A stretch of 64,000 nucleotides of DNA from Erythrocercus mccallii. Its lineage: Eukaryota > Chordata > Aves > Passeriformes > Dicruridae. The stretch is taken from contig VZRG01000729.1 of NCBI GenBank assembly GCA_013397435.1, forward strand, positions 231,908 to 295,907. Reading direction: 5' to 3'. Position 1 is the stretch's first letter, and each line of letters opens with the position of its first letter. The position numbers were made by a program, and so were the translations under genes. The notes beneath the pieces are model-generated. The model saw only the letters and a program-made list of their open reading frames with translations, was not told the DNA's origin and did not search any database. This document shows, one piece after another, positions 11,563 to 25,289 of this stretch.

Positions 11563-11924
11563 GTGAATGCAGTTTTACCAAAGTTCAATAAGATGATCCA
11601 AGTAAACCGGAGATGGGAAAAACACACATTGTTTAAGTCTCATTGCTTAGAGCTGGAGTCAACCCCAGCCTCTCCATCTGGTCCTACCAGCAGATTCTGT
11701 AAATTGCTACTTTCTTTCATCTTCCTTGCACTAAAGAGGGGGGTTTTTTTGTCCCTCTCCTCCTGAAAAACCCTCAAACACTTTGCTGAGATAGTTTCAG
11801 TTTCATTTGGAGTTATCCCAGTGCCTCATCTTCATTGCCTAAATGTTGTTTCCAAAACAGCCTGCAAGCTGCTTCAGATTCCCTCAGCTACAAGAAATAC
11901 TGCTACAAACACAAAGCTGAGAGC

Positions 11925-11968
11925 TATTTGAAGAGCAAACCCAAAGTATTTGAAGAGCAAACCCAAAA
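11925..11968. repeat. 22-base tandem duplication
   Basis: TATTTGAAGAGCAAACCCAA plus AG, repeated immediately with one change at the last base. Two copies only. Confidence 0.9.
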
Positions 11969-13012
11969 TACATCCATCAAGTTTGGGGTTAGTTCCTCCT
12001 GCTGCCTTCAGTTGTTTCTAGTCAACTGCTCATCTTTCTCACCAGGACTGGGAGAGGTCCTTTCCAAGGCTTGTTTTAGTACATTGCGTTTTGCTAACCA
12101 TTTGCCACTCATCTCCTCCATGAGGATTTCCAGATTCAGAATCAATACCACAGTATGAGTCTGCAATTATCTGAAGATTTCAAAGTTGTCTTTATTTATA
12201 GATCAAAATTCCATGTTACTGAAATAGAGCCTTAAAAACACCATCCTTGGCTACAGGAAATATCTGTGCCAAGTAAAAAAATCCACATCAGAAAATTGTC
12301 AGATAACTGATCTGAGGATGTCCCTAGACTTCGGGCAATCCCCTGGTTCAGTCAATAATTAAAGCTGGTTACTATTCTGTTCTGCACTGAAGTTTGGCAA
12401 GGTTTCTAGCCATTTATTACTAAGCCATCAGTGCAGTTCTCACCATGATATTTGAAGCACACCCATTCCAAGCTGGGCATTTGGCAGAAAGAACTTATCA
12501 GAACGGGCTTCCCAAGCCCAAGACATCAATTGAAGCCTTCATTTGTTCACAGGATGGAAAAGAATGACATTCCTGTTTTCAAGTGGTTTCAAAGGAAGCC
12601 TGCAGAACCTCTCATAAGAAAACCTGGGATAAGGTAAGAGACCTCCACCAACACAAACATTTTGAAATCCTTTTGCTCCCAAAACTATAGAACCAGTGCT
12701 CCTTAGAAGGTTGATATTCTTCTAGGATACTCAGAAGTTCAGTTAGTATTTGGCTGACCTCCACTAAAAGTCAAGTTTTGAACCAAAACAGGCCTTCAGC
12801 CTTCAAATACAGCTCTATGGAACTGAGTGATATTGAACTAATTGCCTCTACATAGAATTAGTACTCTTTTGGACCTGCTGTGTAGTTCTGTTGTGATCCA
12901 ACTGCTGACAGCCTTCATTACCTTCTGAAAGTAACCCATACATGTACTGAGTTTAAGGAAACAGAACGCTCGCTCACACACCCCAGAAAAAGTTATTTAA
13001 GAAACACCTTAC

Positions 13013-13099
13013 CTCATAAATGTTGGGGTGCCACATTTTGGTCAGGAATCTGAAGGTAGGTGGTGAATATGGATAGTCAATAGGAAATTTAATGTGAGC
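13013..13099 (-). CDS. UBE2R2: UBE2R2 coding exon 2 (residues 60-88)
   Basis: This 87-base exon encodes 29 residues, AHIKFPIDYP through MWHPNIYE. It contains the E2-family Pro-rich turn (YPYSPP) and the HPN motif (His83-Pro84-Asn85), whose Asn helps stabilise the oxyanion during isopeptide bond formation. The acceptor is a T-rich tract ending CAG|GCTCAC. The donor is GAG|GTAAGG. Both junctions are phase 0. It is too short to stand out as an open reading frame and was found by translating across the splice sites. Confidence 0.96.
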
Positions 13100-14068
13100 C
13101 TGAAAAAAAGCAGAATATTTTAGCTATGAAACAGAACAAAAAAGACCAACAAGCAACAACTAAAGAGAAAAGAGTGGGAAGAAAATCATTAAGGCTACTA
13201 AATTTTATAAACCAGCGCTCCAGTGGCCCCACAGTATAACTCTATACAATTTCTTATAAGTAAAACACTAACTGAACAAGAAATATCAAAACACCTGGGC
13301 TGGTGATGTTCAGAAAACAAGTCAAAATGCATTTACCATGCCCTAATTCAAGAAGCATTAATCAGCTGCTGTTAAACAGGGTAAAATATACTGGAAAGTT
13401 TTAACTCAAGAGAGTACTGCTGTCTTTTTGAGTTCAAAAGCAGACTAAAAAAATGTTTACTAAGCTGAATAGACCTGTTTTATATTTGCCTGTACAAATA
13501 ATTAAAATTACTCTTCCCATGATGAAAAAAAAATTGTTACGTAACTTGCTCTAGTTATTTTGCCTTTCTTGGAAAGTTAAGCTGGTCCATCCACCTGTGT
13601 TTCTACTACTACATGTTTTACCACCACAGGCATTTCTGAAGTCTCAACATCATCTGTGTCTGTTTAATAAATCAGTGCACCTTGAGAAATATTGATGGGC
13701 AATGACAGCAAACATCTTGCAGTGGTCTGTGGGATACAGCTCTGACTAGAGTCAGTTATTGGAAGGCTTCAGTTATTGGAAGGCTGCAGGTCCTAGTTCT
13801 GGAAATTCTCTGTACTGTCCTGCCATTCACAGCAGTCTGAATATGGACTGATCAAATGTCCAAAACATTTCTCTCTGGAAGGTGGACTTGCATGCTGCTT
13901 GCTGTGCTGTGGAGCAGCTTGCCTTGGAGATACTCTACCCACCAAGAAGTGCTACTGCCCAGCCCATCAAGGGATCTGCAAAAAAAGCATCTTTTAGTCC
14001 CTCAAACACAGCTATGCTCATTTGCAACTGAGAATGCAAGAAGAGATCCCAAAAGCAAGGTTCATATT
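13100..14068 (-). other. UBE2R2: UBE2R2 intron 1, 3' end segment
   Basis: This is the 3' end of the 40-kb first intron; the acceptor is next to 13099. A 17-base tandem duplication (CAGTTATTGGAAGGCTT-like) occurs at about 13752-13785. No gene or mobile element is seen. Confidence 0.85.
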
Positions 14069-15175
14069 TATCCTGGTTTGAGATAAATTTAGGAGGAAAC
14101 CTAGTCACCCTGGACAACTTAGAGCAGAATTCCAGGTCACTCTCTTCCACTTAAGTACCTAACCATGCTACTTGCTCAACAAGAGAATCTTTGGAAAGTT
14201 TTATTCCATAGTACACAGTAGCAAACAACCAAACAAGGAATTACAGAACTGTTCAGTGGCTGGCTACAGTTTTACTTATCAGCACACACCTTTGCCTTAC
14301 AACCCAAATTTTATGGGGTCAGAGTGCCAGGTAGTCAAGAAAAGAAGGTTTTCTATTCACCTTTATGAAAGAAATTCACATGGCCTTATGGTGTGTAGAT
14401 GCCTACTCATAACTGTATGAGTAGTCACCTTGTTAGGGGTTGGGTTTGTTCCTTTGTACTTAGAGAATTTTTCTCCATAAAGTTGCTAGGAGACTAAGTA
14501 CTGAGTGCTTATGGGTGCACAAAGAGGTGAGTTTTGGCATGGATGCTTTCTGATAATGGCCCAGCTGTTAAAACTGGGTGAGGCAGTGTCTCTTATCTCT
14601 TTCACCACCCATCCTCCCTCCGGGGGGGATATCTGCTGTTAATGGGCCATTAAGGCTCACCTTAATTACATCATCCCATTGTGAGATGCTCCACCCAGTG
14701 GGGGGGGGGGGGGGGGGGCAGAGAGCTCCTACCTAGATAAAAATGGGACTGAGGAACACCAGACATTCCTGTTTCCCTACTGGATTTTCTCTGGAGGAAG
14801 ACAGGACCCATTTCTCCACCACTGGACTTTTCTACGGGATCATCTCTACTCCACAGAACCACATCTGTTACTCCAGGAGGATTCATATGGACTGCTTCTA
14901 ACACCCTGACCAACAGGGTGTCAGGTCACATCCCTGGCTCTGTCAGGGGTTTCCTAGGGATTTTTTGTTTGTTTTGTTTGCTTGTCTTTTTTGTATTACT
15001 ACATTTGTATTTTTAATATTGTTAGTAAAGAACTGCTATCCCTATTCCCAAAGCTTTGCCTGAAAGCCCTTAACTGCAAAATTATAATAATTCGGAGGGA
15101 AGGGGGTTTACATTCTTCACTCCAAGAAAAACTTCAGCTTTTCCTGGGAGATACCTGTTTCTTCAAACCAAGACA
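14069..15175 (+). mobile_element. passerine-type solo LTR, near full length
   Basis: The start (TATCCTGGTTTGAGATAAAT) and the end (CTTCAAACCAAGACA) match the TGTCCTGGTTTG...CCAAGACA inverted termini of an abundant songbird LTR. Internal landmarks are GTGCTTATGGGTGCACAAAG, TTTCTGATAATGGCCCAGCTG, GTGAGATGCTCCACCCAGTG, CAGAGAGCTCCTACCTAGAT, ACCCTGACCAACAGGGTGTC, a GT/T-rich tract, TTAGTAAAGAACTG and AAAATTATAATAATTCGGAG. A run of 19 G sits at 14700-14718. No internal retroviral region adjoins, so it is a solo LTR left by recombination. No matching target-site duplication is obvious. Sense is opposite to UBE2R2. Confidence 0.88.
14700..14718. repeat. G19 homopolymer in the LTR
   Basis: Nineteen consecutive G inside the LTR at a site that is normally a shorter GGG-rich segment. 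It can form G-quadruplexes and is prone to sequencing and assembly length error. Confidence 0.85.
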
Positions 15176-17472
15176 AACCTGTAATTCTGGGCATGTTACA
15201 GCAGCACTGAGTTCTCACACTGCAGTCATTTGTCACAGCACACTCACAGCCAAGAGATTTATGATCCACTTAAACAATCCCATAGCTGAAGGCCAGTTGC
15301 ATGAATGGCATTGCTCCATGAGTAGTGAGTGAATGACTTTTGTCACCACACACTGCTGGCAGCAAGGACATGCCTGGGCCCACAACATGTCACCTTGCAC
15401 TGTAAGCAGAGCAGAGGTGTACCTACGGCAGGGTGCATTCACTCCAACTCAAGTGCTTCCACCATATAGCTGCAGACTCCTTCAGACACTGGGGTTTTCC
15501 CAAGAAAGCCCATTCCTATGCTTACATGCAGTTTTGTGATATCTAAGACATAATATGGCAAAAGGACTGAGATTAAAAATGCAAAAGACAACAAAACTCA
15601 GGGTTGAGCTACCTATGTCTTAGTAAAATCTGTCTTCTACACAGCCACAGCTTCCAGGTGAACAAAACAAAAAGCATTGTGCCAGTAGACTATGAGCACT
15701 GCCATGTTTATACTCCAGATGCTCAAAGAGTGCAGGTCTCATTCCTCCCAATAAAAGCTCTCTGCTTTCAAATTGTCTGATCCTGAGGGGTTTGTCTCAA
15801 TAAGGCTACTCCAGAAGCTGAGCCTGAGGCACCAGTATGTCATGCAGACTCATGCAGAAGCTGTAAATCCTGAAAGACTGTTCCAGATTTCTAAATCCTG
15901 TTTGACAAACACAGCTCTTTATTAGAAAAGGACTACCTGCCTAAAATAACTATCACTATGGAATTCAGTGTTGTGTCACATGAAGGATTCTCTTGAACTC
16001 TATGAACAGAAAATGCAACTGGAGAAGTAAGAGAAATCTTTCCTTCTCACATGCAGGCAGCTAAGAACCTAGCTTCCCTGTAATCCATCATATTTTCACA
16101 GAAAGCAGTCACATTACATGGTGATCCACTATTTCTAACTAGTCTGTAGCTCTTTAGTACATTGAGATTCTGTACTTGAACGTAAAGCAAGTGAGGCTTC
16201 TCTAAAAACTGATTTCAGAGTCAAAAGCCTCCAAAACAGAAAACCTTGAATTACAGCAGGGATTTTTACCAAACAAAAAAGAGCACCACTGTCAGGTCCC
16301 CATGTGAGATCATCTAGAATTTGAAAGTGAAACCAAACATTTTTTCCAGACCATTACAAACAGGTCTGAGAGAATTATCTCATCTCTTCTGCAAGAGAAA
16401 CAATGGAAAGTTACGTAAGCCTACTCCGCTCTCACTGAATGCAATTTGAGTTTCTGTGTGGGTTAAGCAAACCAAGAATTTCCAAGATAAGCTGCAAGAC
16501 TGCTTGCAAAGATGCAGCAACAGCCACAATTACAGGTCATTTTTTTCATTTTTAATTTTTATTTTAATTTTAATTAATTTTAATTTTTTCATGTTTAAAA
16601 AAAAGGACCAAATTAAGAAATAAACCTAATGTTAGATAGAGCTCACAGAAGAGTTTTTCCCTTACAATTTCACTGATATAAGGCAAAAAAATCTGTTGAA
16701 CTCAGCCAGGCTGCTAGGTACTAGAGAGTGGTAGAGTTTTCAGGGAACTTGTTGTTAGCTCAGTTGCAGCCACACAAACTAATTTAGGAGGACTAAAGAC
16801 ACAGCTCAGTTCCCTCTGTAAGGTCCAAACAGTTACTGCATTCACCATTTGCCTGACTCCTCAGACTGAGCTCAAACAGAAATAATCCTGTTTTGGTGCT
16901 GATTTTAGCCAGCTGCATGCCATGGCTCCTTGACATCACTCAACATACACAATAGCCAGGAAGGTGAAGACCAGTCATCAATCAACCCATTTCTCCTTTC
17001 CCCAGTTTGTAACTAGTCATGCTTGTAGTCCCTAGAAAAATAATAAATTCTTCTAAATAGTCCAGCCTGGAAGAAGATACAGCCCTTTACAGACATTTGC
17101 AGCTGCCACAAGAACTTCAACTTCCAAATTACACCATAGCACATATTTTAAGAATATTGCTACCAGCATAGTAATTTTGTTTCTTATTTTACTGCTCCCC
17201 TGAATCTTCAACAGAGACTGCACTTCAGGTTTGTTAATTTTCTTTAAGTTGGATAAGACAAAGGCACAGGTTCTGCTATGTATGTCAGAAAAACATACAG
17301 TCTTACTAGATCTTATGTGATTGAAAATATAAACCTAATATTTCTGCCAGCCACTCAATTATTCACTGTTTCAGTCATTATGAATAACTATTACAGCAAT
17401 TTTGTTTCTTGAGATCTTGCCACACACTTGACTCAACACTTAAACTTGGGTCACAACTACTCTAAGCACTCC
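15176..17472 (-). other. UBE2R2: UBE2R2 intron 1, unremarkable segment
   Basis: AT-rich intronic DNA. An A/T-only low-complexity patch (T-rich with TTTTAA steps) lies at about 16538-16605. No gene, RNA gene or mobile element was recognised. Confidence 0.7.
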
Positions 17473-17616
17473 AGGCTTGGGGCAGAGAGGCTGGAAAGCT
17501 GCCTGGCAGGAAAGAACCTAGCGGAGCTGATTGACAGTGGCTGAGCATAAGCCAGCACGTGCCCAGGTGGCCAAGTGCATCCTAGTCAGGATCAGCAATA
17601 GCATGGCCAGTGGGAC
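17473..17616 (+). mobile_element. CR1 LINE fragment (end of ORF2)
   Basis: The sequence follows the CR1 phrase for the region after the reverse transcriptase core: GGCTTGGGGCAGAGAGGCTG, AGCTGCCTGGCAGGAAAGAA, CTGATTGACAGTGGCTGAGC, GCCCAGGTGGCCAAG, GATCAGCAATAGCATGGCCA. It has neither a 5' nor a 3' end and is heavily mutated. Confidence 0.8.
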
Positions 17617-20600
17617 ACAAACAGGACTCTCTCCTAGCCTTGGTCCTTGTTCCAGCCTAACTGCAAATGACACTTCAGGAGTCTGACACTGATTTTTTAC
17701 ATCCATCTCAAGCTGACAAAACTGAGATCCCTGATTTTTAGGCAGAAAGGAAAGGAATGTTGAATCCATCCTACCTGCCCAGTACAGACAGGCCATAGGG
17801 GAAGCGCATACATTTCCTGGAAAGCAACCAGGATCACAAGCTGATCTGATTTGAGGATAATGGAGAACACCAGCAGCTTTTATAGTGGCCAGCATAAATT
17901 GCAGCTGTTTGGTGTTCCTGGAAGTGCCATCTGGAGATTATTTTTATTTCAAAACATTGTAAGCTTAATGCCAGCCCCTCTAAAACTCTGTATTAGTGAG
18001 GGCAAGGACTGTTAGCAAGTTGTATTTAAGACCAGATACAAAGGAAGTGGTTTGAGTTTTTAAAATGTTTTGCTGTTATTTGTAATTATCTGGTACAGCC
18101 AGCCCACAGATAAGCTCCTATTGACTCTGTGCAGGTACCACCAAGGTCTCTTATAGATCACCCATCTGCCCTGCTAGACTCACAGCACAAGGACTCCTCA
18201 CTTTCCTTCTTAAGGGGCACAACCAGGCTCCCCACTGTGCTCCTGCTAGCTGCTCCACACACACTGAACATGCAAGAAAGTTGATAACAGGAACTACAGG
18301 CCACTACGAGGTTAAGTGTTTGTACCTAATCCCACAAAATGCCCTTTCCTGCCTCTGATGCATGACACATTTATACAATTCATTTAGTGGAATCTCCTCT
18401 TCCACATTAAGCCTGGATTAGTGCATGCAGTATTAAATACTATGTGCTAGAAAGCATGTTCAGTAGAGGTCAGCAGTCAGTACAGCAGCCAGTTTCTCAC
18501 AGCTGTGAGGTTTAAAGTACCTCAGTATCATCCAGCTCACATGTAAAACAGCACTATAACCAGTTCCACTACACTGTCAATTACTTAGTGAGGTAAAAAT
18601 GAACGTAAGGCCTGCTATTTCAGTTCCATTTATGACTTATGGCCTAAGTAATTTCTTGTGGCAGAGTTGGGTGCTAGCCTGTTACTTTAAACCCAGTTAT
18701 TACTTCATTTCCCAGCAGCACAGTATCAGTGTTTACTGTCATCTGTTGTGCTTTCACAGAACAGAAACACATCCAAGATGAGTGACCAGGTCACTGAAGT
18801 CTTCTGAGTCCTGAAAACTCCCTTGGTGCTGAAGTGGCCATATGAAGAGTAACAGCAAAAAGCCCCTTATATCCCACATTACCTGCACTGTTTCAAAAGG
18901 AATTTAAATTACAAAAATCTGAATGGGAAGAATGAACTAGACCTCATAAGAAGGACATAAGAAGCATCTAAACAAAAAAGAAAATAGAGCCAAAATTCAG
19001 CACAGCAATGGTGAGTCAAGAAGTAATGCTAACTTACACAATCAGAGACTGGTTTGACAGGCCATTCTCGTTTCACACTAAATCATATCTTGTATACATT
19101 TCCTAATTTAGTTATCTGGGGCACTACTAAATCTTTTGTTTTCCTCTGGTACAAACTAGATTTCCTTTTCCCAGAACTTATGTTAACAGTAAGATGTTAT
19201 TAAATAGTTCTGTAATATATTATCTGCAATGTTCATACAGCTGAGATTATTGGCAAGTCATCCAACCCAGACCAAAGCAGGTAAAGGGGCAGATTACAAG
19301 AGCATCCACCTACACTCTGCCAGTAACTGCCAGGTCCATTTCCACTGCTTTTAACTTTTCATGATGTTACATAAAATGCTATCATTTCAACAAGTGCAGG
19401 AGATGCAACCCTCAGCAAGAGATACTGAGTTGGAAACAGTGGCATCCTGAAACAACAAAGTATTTATTCTACAACCTGCCCATTTTCACTCAGCTTTTGT
19501 TCTGTCTGCTATCTCATCACTGAAAAGGCCATTACCAGCAGCTATGTAAGACACACCACCAAACAGAATTAATTGATTCTCTTTTACAGGACAAGCTGTT
19601 GGCTCAACAGCTTCACTGAGCTTTGACACATGGGCCAAACAATAAAGCAATTTCAGATTCCCATGAGAGAAAGCTGATGTCATATTGAGGTTTATGTATT
19701 TTCCCAGGAATTCCCATGCTGAAATATTTTGAGATTCCACCCTCAATTTAACCTTCATTCCAGGATCAGGCCTGATTTTAGGAGAGAAAAAGATTAAGAT
19801 GGAATATATTAGAGACTGTGGCCAGATGTTAGGAGATTTCTGCCATGCCTGAAGGCTTTGGGTAGAGATAGTTCTCTTGGATCTGATGCCTTCAGGTTGC
19901 CCACAGACTGTACACAGGCTTGAGATTGAGGTCACTGTGTGTGTGCTATGCTGAGAGGCTACTCTCTGTGACAATTTTCCAGGGAGAAACACATGAGTCA
20001 GGTATTATTTATATCTGTACAAACACACCAACTTCCTCATTTAGACAAAATATGAAGAATAACTCCAAATGTGTGAAAGTTTCCCTGTGCAGCCTGATAT
20101 TTGCTGAAGGACTCAGAGATTCTTGAGATAACACATCTAAAGTTTACACCAAATCATGCATCTCCTCTTAGGCCTTTGCTTCAGAGCAGAAGCTGGCACT
20201 TAAATACCCTACTGCACATGTAATGAGCATGCTAATATCTGAACTGGTAAAGCTCTCACATGAGCGTAACTGTTCTAGATACAGTTTCTGTCTACCTCAG
20301 ATAATGCAATTTTCCATCTCTTTCCTTTGTAAAAACAATAGATTTCCTGGAGCAATGCTGGGAATATTTGAGACAGCTTATTCAAAGTATCATGGTTCAT
20401 TAAGGCATCTCTAGCATCATGTGTGGAACTCTTCCAATTACATATGTAGAGGGTTGTCATTTTGGGCACCTCTCTCTACTTGCCAGGCTTCAGGGCCCAG
20501 AAGACTATCTCTTTTAGTAAGGAACTGAATTAGTTTATGACATCTTCAATTTATGTTCAATCTCAAAGTTTGGAATTTAACTTTACTGGGTAAGTAAGTC

Positions 20601-20699
20601 ATTTTCTTGAAGCAGATTTACATTAGCACATTTATGGAATGGCTGACTGTGAGACAACATGATATACTTCTGATTTATCCTGGTAATTTATCAGTGGGA
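17617..20699 (-). other. UBE2R2: UBE2R2 intron 1, segment without recognised features
   Basis: No conserved-looking coding exon, RNA gene or repeat family was recognised. The 168-codon minus-strand frame at 19486-19992 has no recognisable domain. Confidence 0.6.
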
Positions 20700-21614
20700 T
20701 TGACTGACAGTGAGGGCACCCTCAGTAAATTCACTGATGATACTACTGATCTAGCTCTGTAGTGCAGTCACACTCTGGGGGAAGAGATGCCATCCAGAGG
20801 GACCTGGACAGGCTGGAGAGGTGGGACTGTGCAAACATCATGGAGTTCAACAAAGCAAAATGTGAGGTCCTACATCTGGATTGTGACACACCCACAGAGA
20901 AGTGGGTGATTGAAATTAGCCTGGTAGAGAAGGCCTGGAAGTCATGGTTAACAAATAACTCAATGTGAGCCAGCAGTGAGCACCCACAGCCAAGAAAGCC
21001 AAGTGTATCCTGGGATAAATCTGAAGAAATGGGCCAAAAGGTCAAGGGTGGTCATTCTCCCCTCTACTCTTGTGCATCCCACTTGGATTACTGCATACAG
21101 TTCTGGTAACCACAGCACAGAAAAGGACATGGAAGTGTTGGAGCAAGTCCAGAGGTGGCCACAAAGTTGTTGAGAGAGCTGTAGCACCTGCCCTATGAAG
21201 ACAGACTGAGAAAGTTGGGGCTGTTCAGCCTGGGGAAGAGAAGGTTGTGTGGAAACCCCATAGGAACCCCCCAGTATCTGAAGGGGCCTATTTGGAAGCT
21301 GGCAAGGGACCCATCATCAGGAACTCTAGATGGGATAAAGAGTAATGGGCACAAACTGAAAGAGGGGAAATTGAGGTTGGATATTAGGAGCAAATTCTTT
21401 ACTGTGAGGGTGGTGAGACACTGGCACAGGTTGCCCAGAGAAGCTGTAGATGTCCCATCCCTACAAGTGTTCAGGGCATCCCTGGCCCTGCAAAGCCAGG
21501 CTGGGTAAGGTTTTGAGCAACCTGGTCTAGTGGGAGGTGTCTCTGCCCACAGCAGGGGGATTGGGACTGGATGATCTTTCAGGTCCCTCCCAAACTCTTA
21601 AGGTTCTATGATTA
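20700..21614 (+). mobile_element. CR1 LINE, 5'-truncated copy with intact 3' end
   Basis: About 915 bases of CR1 in sense orientation. It begins within ORF2 (GAGGGCACCCTCAGTAAATT, GATGCCATCCAGAGGGACCT, GAGTTCAACAAAGCAAAATG), runs through TATCCTGGGATAAATC, CTCTTGTGCATCCCACTTGG and CTGTTCAGCCTGGGGAAGAG, and ends in the 3' UTR (AGACACTGGCACAGGTTGCC, GATGATCTTTCAGGTCCCTC, GGTTCTATGATT). Several stops and indels break the frame. CR1 copies usually lack target-site duplications and end in short ATTCTATGA repeats, as here. Confidence 0.92.
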
Positions 21615-24600
21615 ATCGGCACCAAAACACATCCCACTTTTCAATAACGCTGGACAGAGTGTCTGTGAACTCGCCTATTCAATCCAACACTTGCATCTTT
21701 ACCAAAACACAGCAGATTGTTTTGTTCTTCTGTGAAACAAGCCATACCATTTGTACCTGCTGAGCGAAGAGATGCCCAAGCTAGCTCAATGTGAAAACAC
21801 CCCTTCCTTCAGCCTGTTTTTACTATATTTAGCCAACTCTTTAAACAAGTACCATTCATGAGTCAGTGAATGACTAACTGCCTTGATTCTCTTCCTATGC
21901 AAGCCAGGCTGGATGCAAGAGGAAAGCTCTCCTCAAGGGACAGACTATCACATGTTCTGCTAAAAACACAGGGCAGGTCTTGATACAGTCATCTCTTTCA
22001 TAAGCAGCAAGGGGAAAGGCATATTTATAGTATTTTAAGTGTAAACCCCAGCACTGTGCTGCAGTGTTACACAATTTTGCCTTTCCCAGCATGGCAGGCA
22101 GCAGCTCTCTGATGAGACTTCTTGAGCTGGCATACCAGCAGCCTTTCTTTAAATAAGGGTCACAGGCTTCTGGAAGGTGAATGGCAGCACTCAGGAACAG
22201 CAGTTGAAATCTTACCTATGCTGGCTGCCATGCAAAAGCCAATTAAGCACTTGTGCAGCCTTGTCACTTGTTTTTCAGCCACTGCATTACTGATCATAAG
22301 CCCTCCTGCTTGGAGCTGGATGCAGGCAGTAAATCTAGGCAGACTGAGCAGTAGCAAGCAAGTCTGCTGGACCACTTCCAAGCAAACAGCTAAATCAGCA
22401 GCACCATATGCAGAGCCAATAGCAATGTGTTAGTCTAGATGTATAGTCCTATAGTGATATAACTGTATTATGTATAGCCCCACTCAGTGTACAATCCATC
22501 TGAAAAGTGTCTCTGACCCTGCACAAGTGAAGTCTGAAACGTGTCCACCAGTTGGCCCCTGCCCAGCATCCTCCAGTTCACTGCAGGAGCCAGCACTGTG
22601 TCAGAAGGTATTTGCCAGTGAGAAGCTTGTATCTGAGACACAAAGGCAAACTTTCACATCACTGCATGATGCACCTATCAGTTTCATTATCATGGTCTGT
22701 TCTGACCAGACCAAGTACAAAGTTTTAGCTTGGATAAATGCATTAGCTGATACACAGACATTCTTGCTCCACAGGCTGCTCTTTCTACAGTAACAGGTTT
22801 TGGGTGGGCTTTCAGACATTCAGCATTCTGTCAGTCCTTGCCTCTTTTCACCTCTGCCTTGTGCTTCAGAGAATCTGGAGGTCACAGCATTACAACCAGT
22901 ATAACTTTACTATGGATATACAAGAGAAAAGTACAACACTGAAGTGAAGACTAGCATTAATATTTCTACCTATGTTCCAACTAGCTGCCTGTCAATTACT
23001 AATGCAACATCCAGATAAAGCCAGAAACCTCCATTTGCTGAAAAATCTCCTGAAAGAGCCAGCAAAAGGGAGCAAAGTAAGTTGAGTCATCTGCAGTGCA
23101 GCATAATTTAAGGTATCATTTATACTTCTCATAAAAGCAGAACTACTGCAGTCAAACAAGCTTGGTACAAGAATACACAGCCCTGAAATTCAAGATTGTA
23201 TTTAATTAATTGGAACCATGAAGTTTGAAGGTATACCAGGTGAGATTAGCAGTCAGGAAGACCCACTTAAGCCTAGCCTACCAGAGGCTAAGAGGATTAA
23301 GGTCAAGGCAAAAAAACTAATGAGACAAGTGTAAGATGAGAATACATGAAAAGGAATCTTACCATTTGGACAAAGAAAGATGGAACTTGTAGGAAAGTCA
23401 AAGGGAAGTTGTACAATTGTGTGACTAAAAGCAATCCTTAAAGTAGCTTTCATACTATGCACTGTTTCCTGCCCGTACAAAGAAAGGATCTGAAGAGGGA
23501 AATTAGAACTCATTTAATTTTTCTTCCTGTATTTAAGCATGTCATAGATATAGCTCCTGATTCAAAGCATCATATCTGACTTAATTTTAGAAGAAATTTG
23601 TGTGACAGATCACATGTGAGTGGCATAACTGCAATGGTAAGATGAGATCTATGGTAGATCTACAGTCTGCTCCTAGTAAGAACTGGAGTGCTGCTGAAAA
23701 AGAGCCCCCAAACTCAACAATGGGGAAGAAAGCAGGCCAGTCTAAGGTGAGCAACAAGACGAACTGCAATATCAGGCTGAGAGCAAGAGCTCTTGCCAGA
23801 GGTGCTGCATTTATAAAGATTTGTAGGAACAGGTGATACCTCAAGAAAAAAAAAAAGGTACTTCCCGACAGAACAAATTTTCTATTTCTATCTACCTTCT
23901 TATGATTCTTGGATAACTTACTTTTCAGCTCTGCTTTTTAAGGTCTTAAATGTTTAGCTGAATGCTAGAGAAACAGACAAAATATGACCTTCCAAAGCAT
24001 TTTCATGTATATGCCAGCAGCCACATAGCAACTTCATATGTTGAAGCCTCCTCAGAAATACGGCATGTTGCATTCCTGCAAAGACTCATCTAAATTCTCT
24101 TCCTCTTTCTCAATAACAATATCATCAAATGAAACCACAGAGACCACTTATAAGAATGCACACTGTGTCTGATAGCTCAAGTACAGTGCTCCAGTATGCT
24201 TCCACACTCAGAAAATGCAGCATTCATACAGTCAGTTTGGAAACTGGGTTCCCTTATTCCATCCAGAGAAAAATTATACCCACACATCTGCAAAATATTA
24301 AGACTGAACACTGGACTTGATCGTGTATGGAATAAGCCAAGGCTACCAAACCTTAAGACTGGCAAGAACAGACAATTCATCCATATTTGTATGCTGGACA
24401 ATCCCATGATGATATTCTTTCCTGTCTGATCAGATTAATTATTGAAAACTTAAGTCTTCATGTTGTTAGGCCATTAGATAAAACACACTGCACCTGATAT
24501 ACTCTATCAAATTACAATGCAGTAGTAAGCATTTTGCAGCAAAAGTCAACAGTGTTTTATAAGTACAGCCCTGTCATGGGAAACCTACTCCAGTTACACA

Positions 24601-25289
24601 ATGAAGTCTGTGAACCATAAAATAACCTGTGCTGGTAAATAAAGCTTTATCTGTGCTAGGATAAAATATGTTCTTGTTAAAAGAAAATTATTTACCCTCA
24701 CTCACTGTTAAATATTTTTGTGACCGTTTTTCCAACTACTAGCAAGTAATACAAGCTTCTAGGTGCTGATGCTTTAAGGTTCATCAGTAGTTAATAACCA
24801 GTAACTATTTCAAACAGATGATTTGGATTCAGCCGTAGTACCAAGAGAATGGCTGTATTTTGATGTAAAAAAATAATTAATTCACTGCTTGTAAAGGGGT
24901 GTTACAGTGACAGATTCAGACATCTGCATGCTACTTAAGAGTATAAACTGCTTCCTGCCACAGACATGAATCCAAAGCATGACTTGGAGGAGCCTCTAGT
25001 GGTGATAAAGTAGATGTGATTATGAATTAGCAGATGCTTACAGATAAGCTAAGAGCCTTGCTGGCATTCACAAAGCCTACAGGCACACAACTCCTAGTCA
25101 AGTTACCAGCAATGCAACCTGCAAGCCACACACACATACTTGGGACCAAGTAGGATGCTTTCAATAGTGCTCTACCTACAAATTTTACCTTGCATTGATT
25201 CAATAAGGGAACCAAACAGCTTGCTTCTTGACCTCTTCAGCTTGTAGGCAACATTTAGTGGAAAAGATGATCAGAGGTATACCCTGACA
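21615..25289 (-). other. UBE2R2: UBE2R2 intron 1, segment without recognised features
   Basis: Intronic DNA of mixed composition. The short frames are chance. Nothing recognisable was found on either strand. Confidence 0.6.

Larger units (their letters stand above)
9587..13012 (-). other. UBE2R2: UBE2R2 intron 2
   Basis: GT-AG intron of 3,426 bases. It contains an (AAAAT)n stretch at 11498-11562 and a 22-base tandem duplication at 11925-11968. The segment 10230-10860 is more GC-rich but shows no recognisable gene. No mobile element was recognised. Confidence 0.9.

Noticed and set aside
19486..19992. 168-codon minus-strand frame in intron 1
   Set aside because: No domain recognised and no promoter or splice evidence; one such frame is expected by chance in 40 kb.
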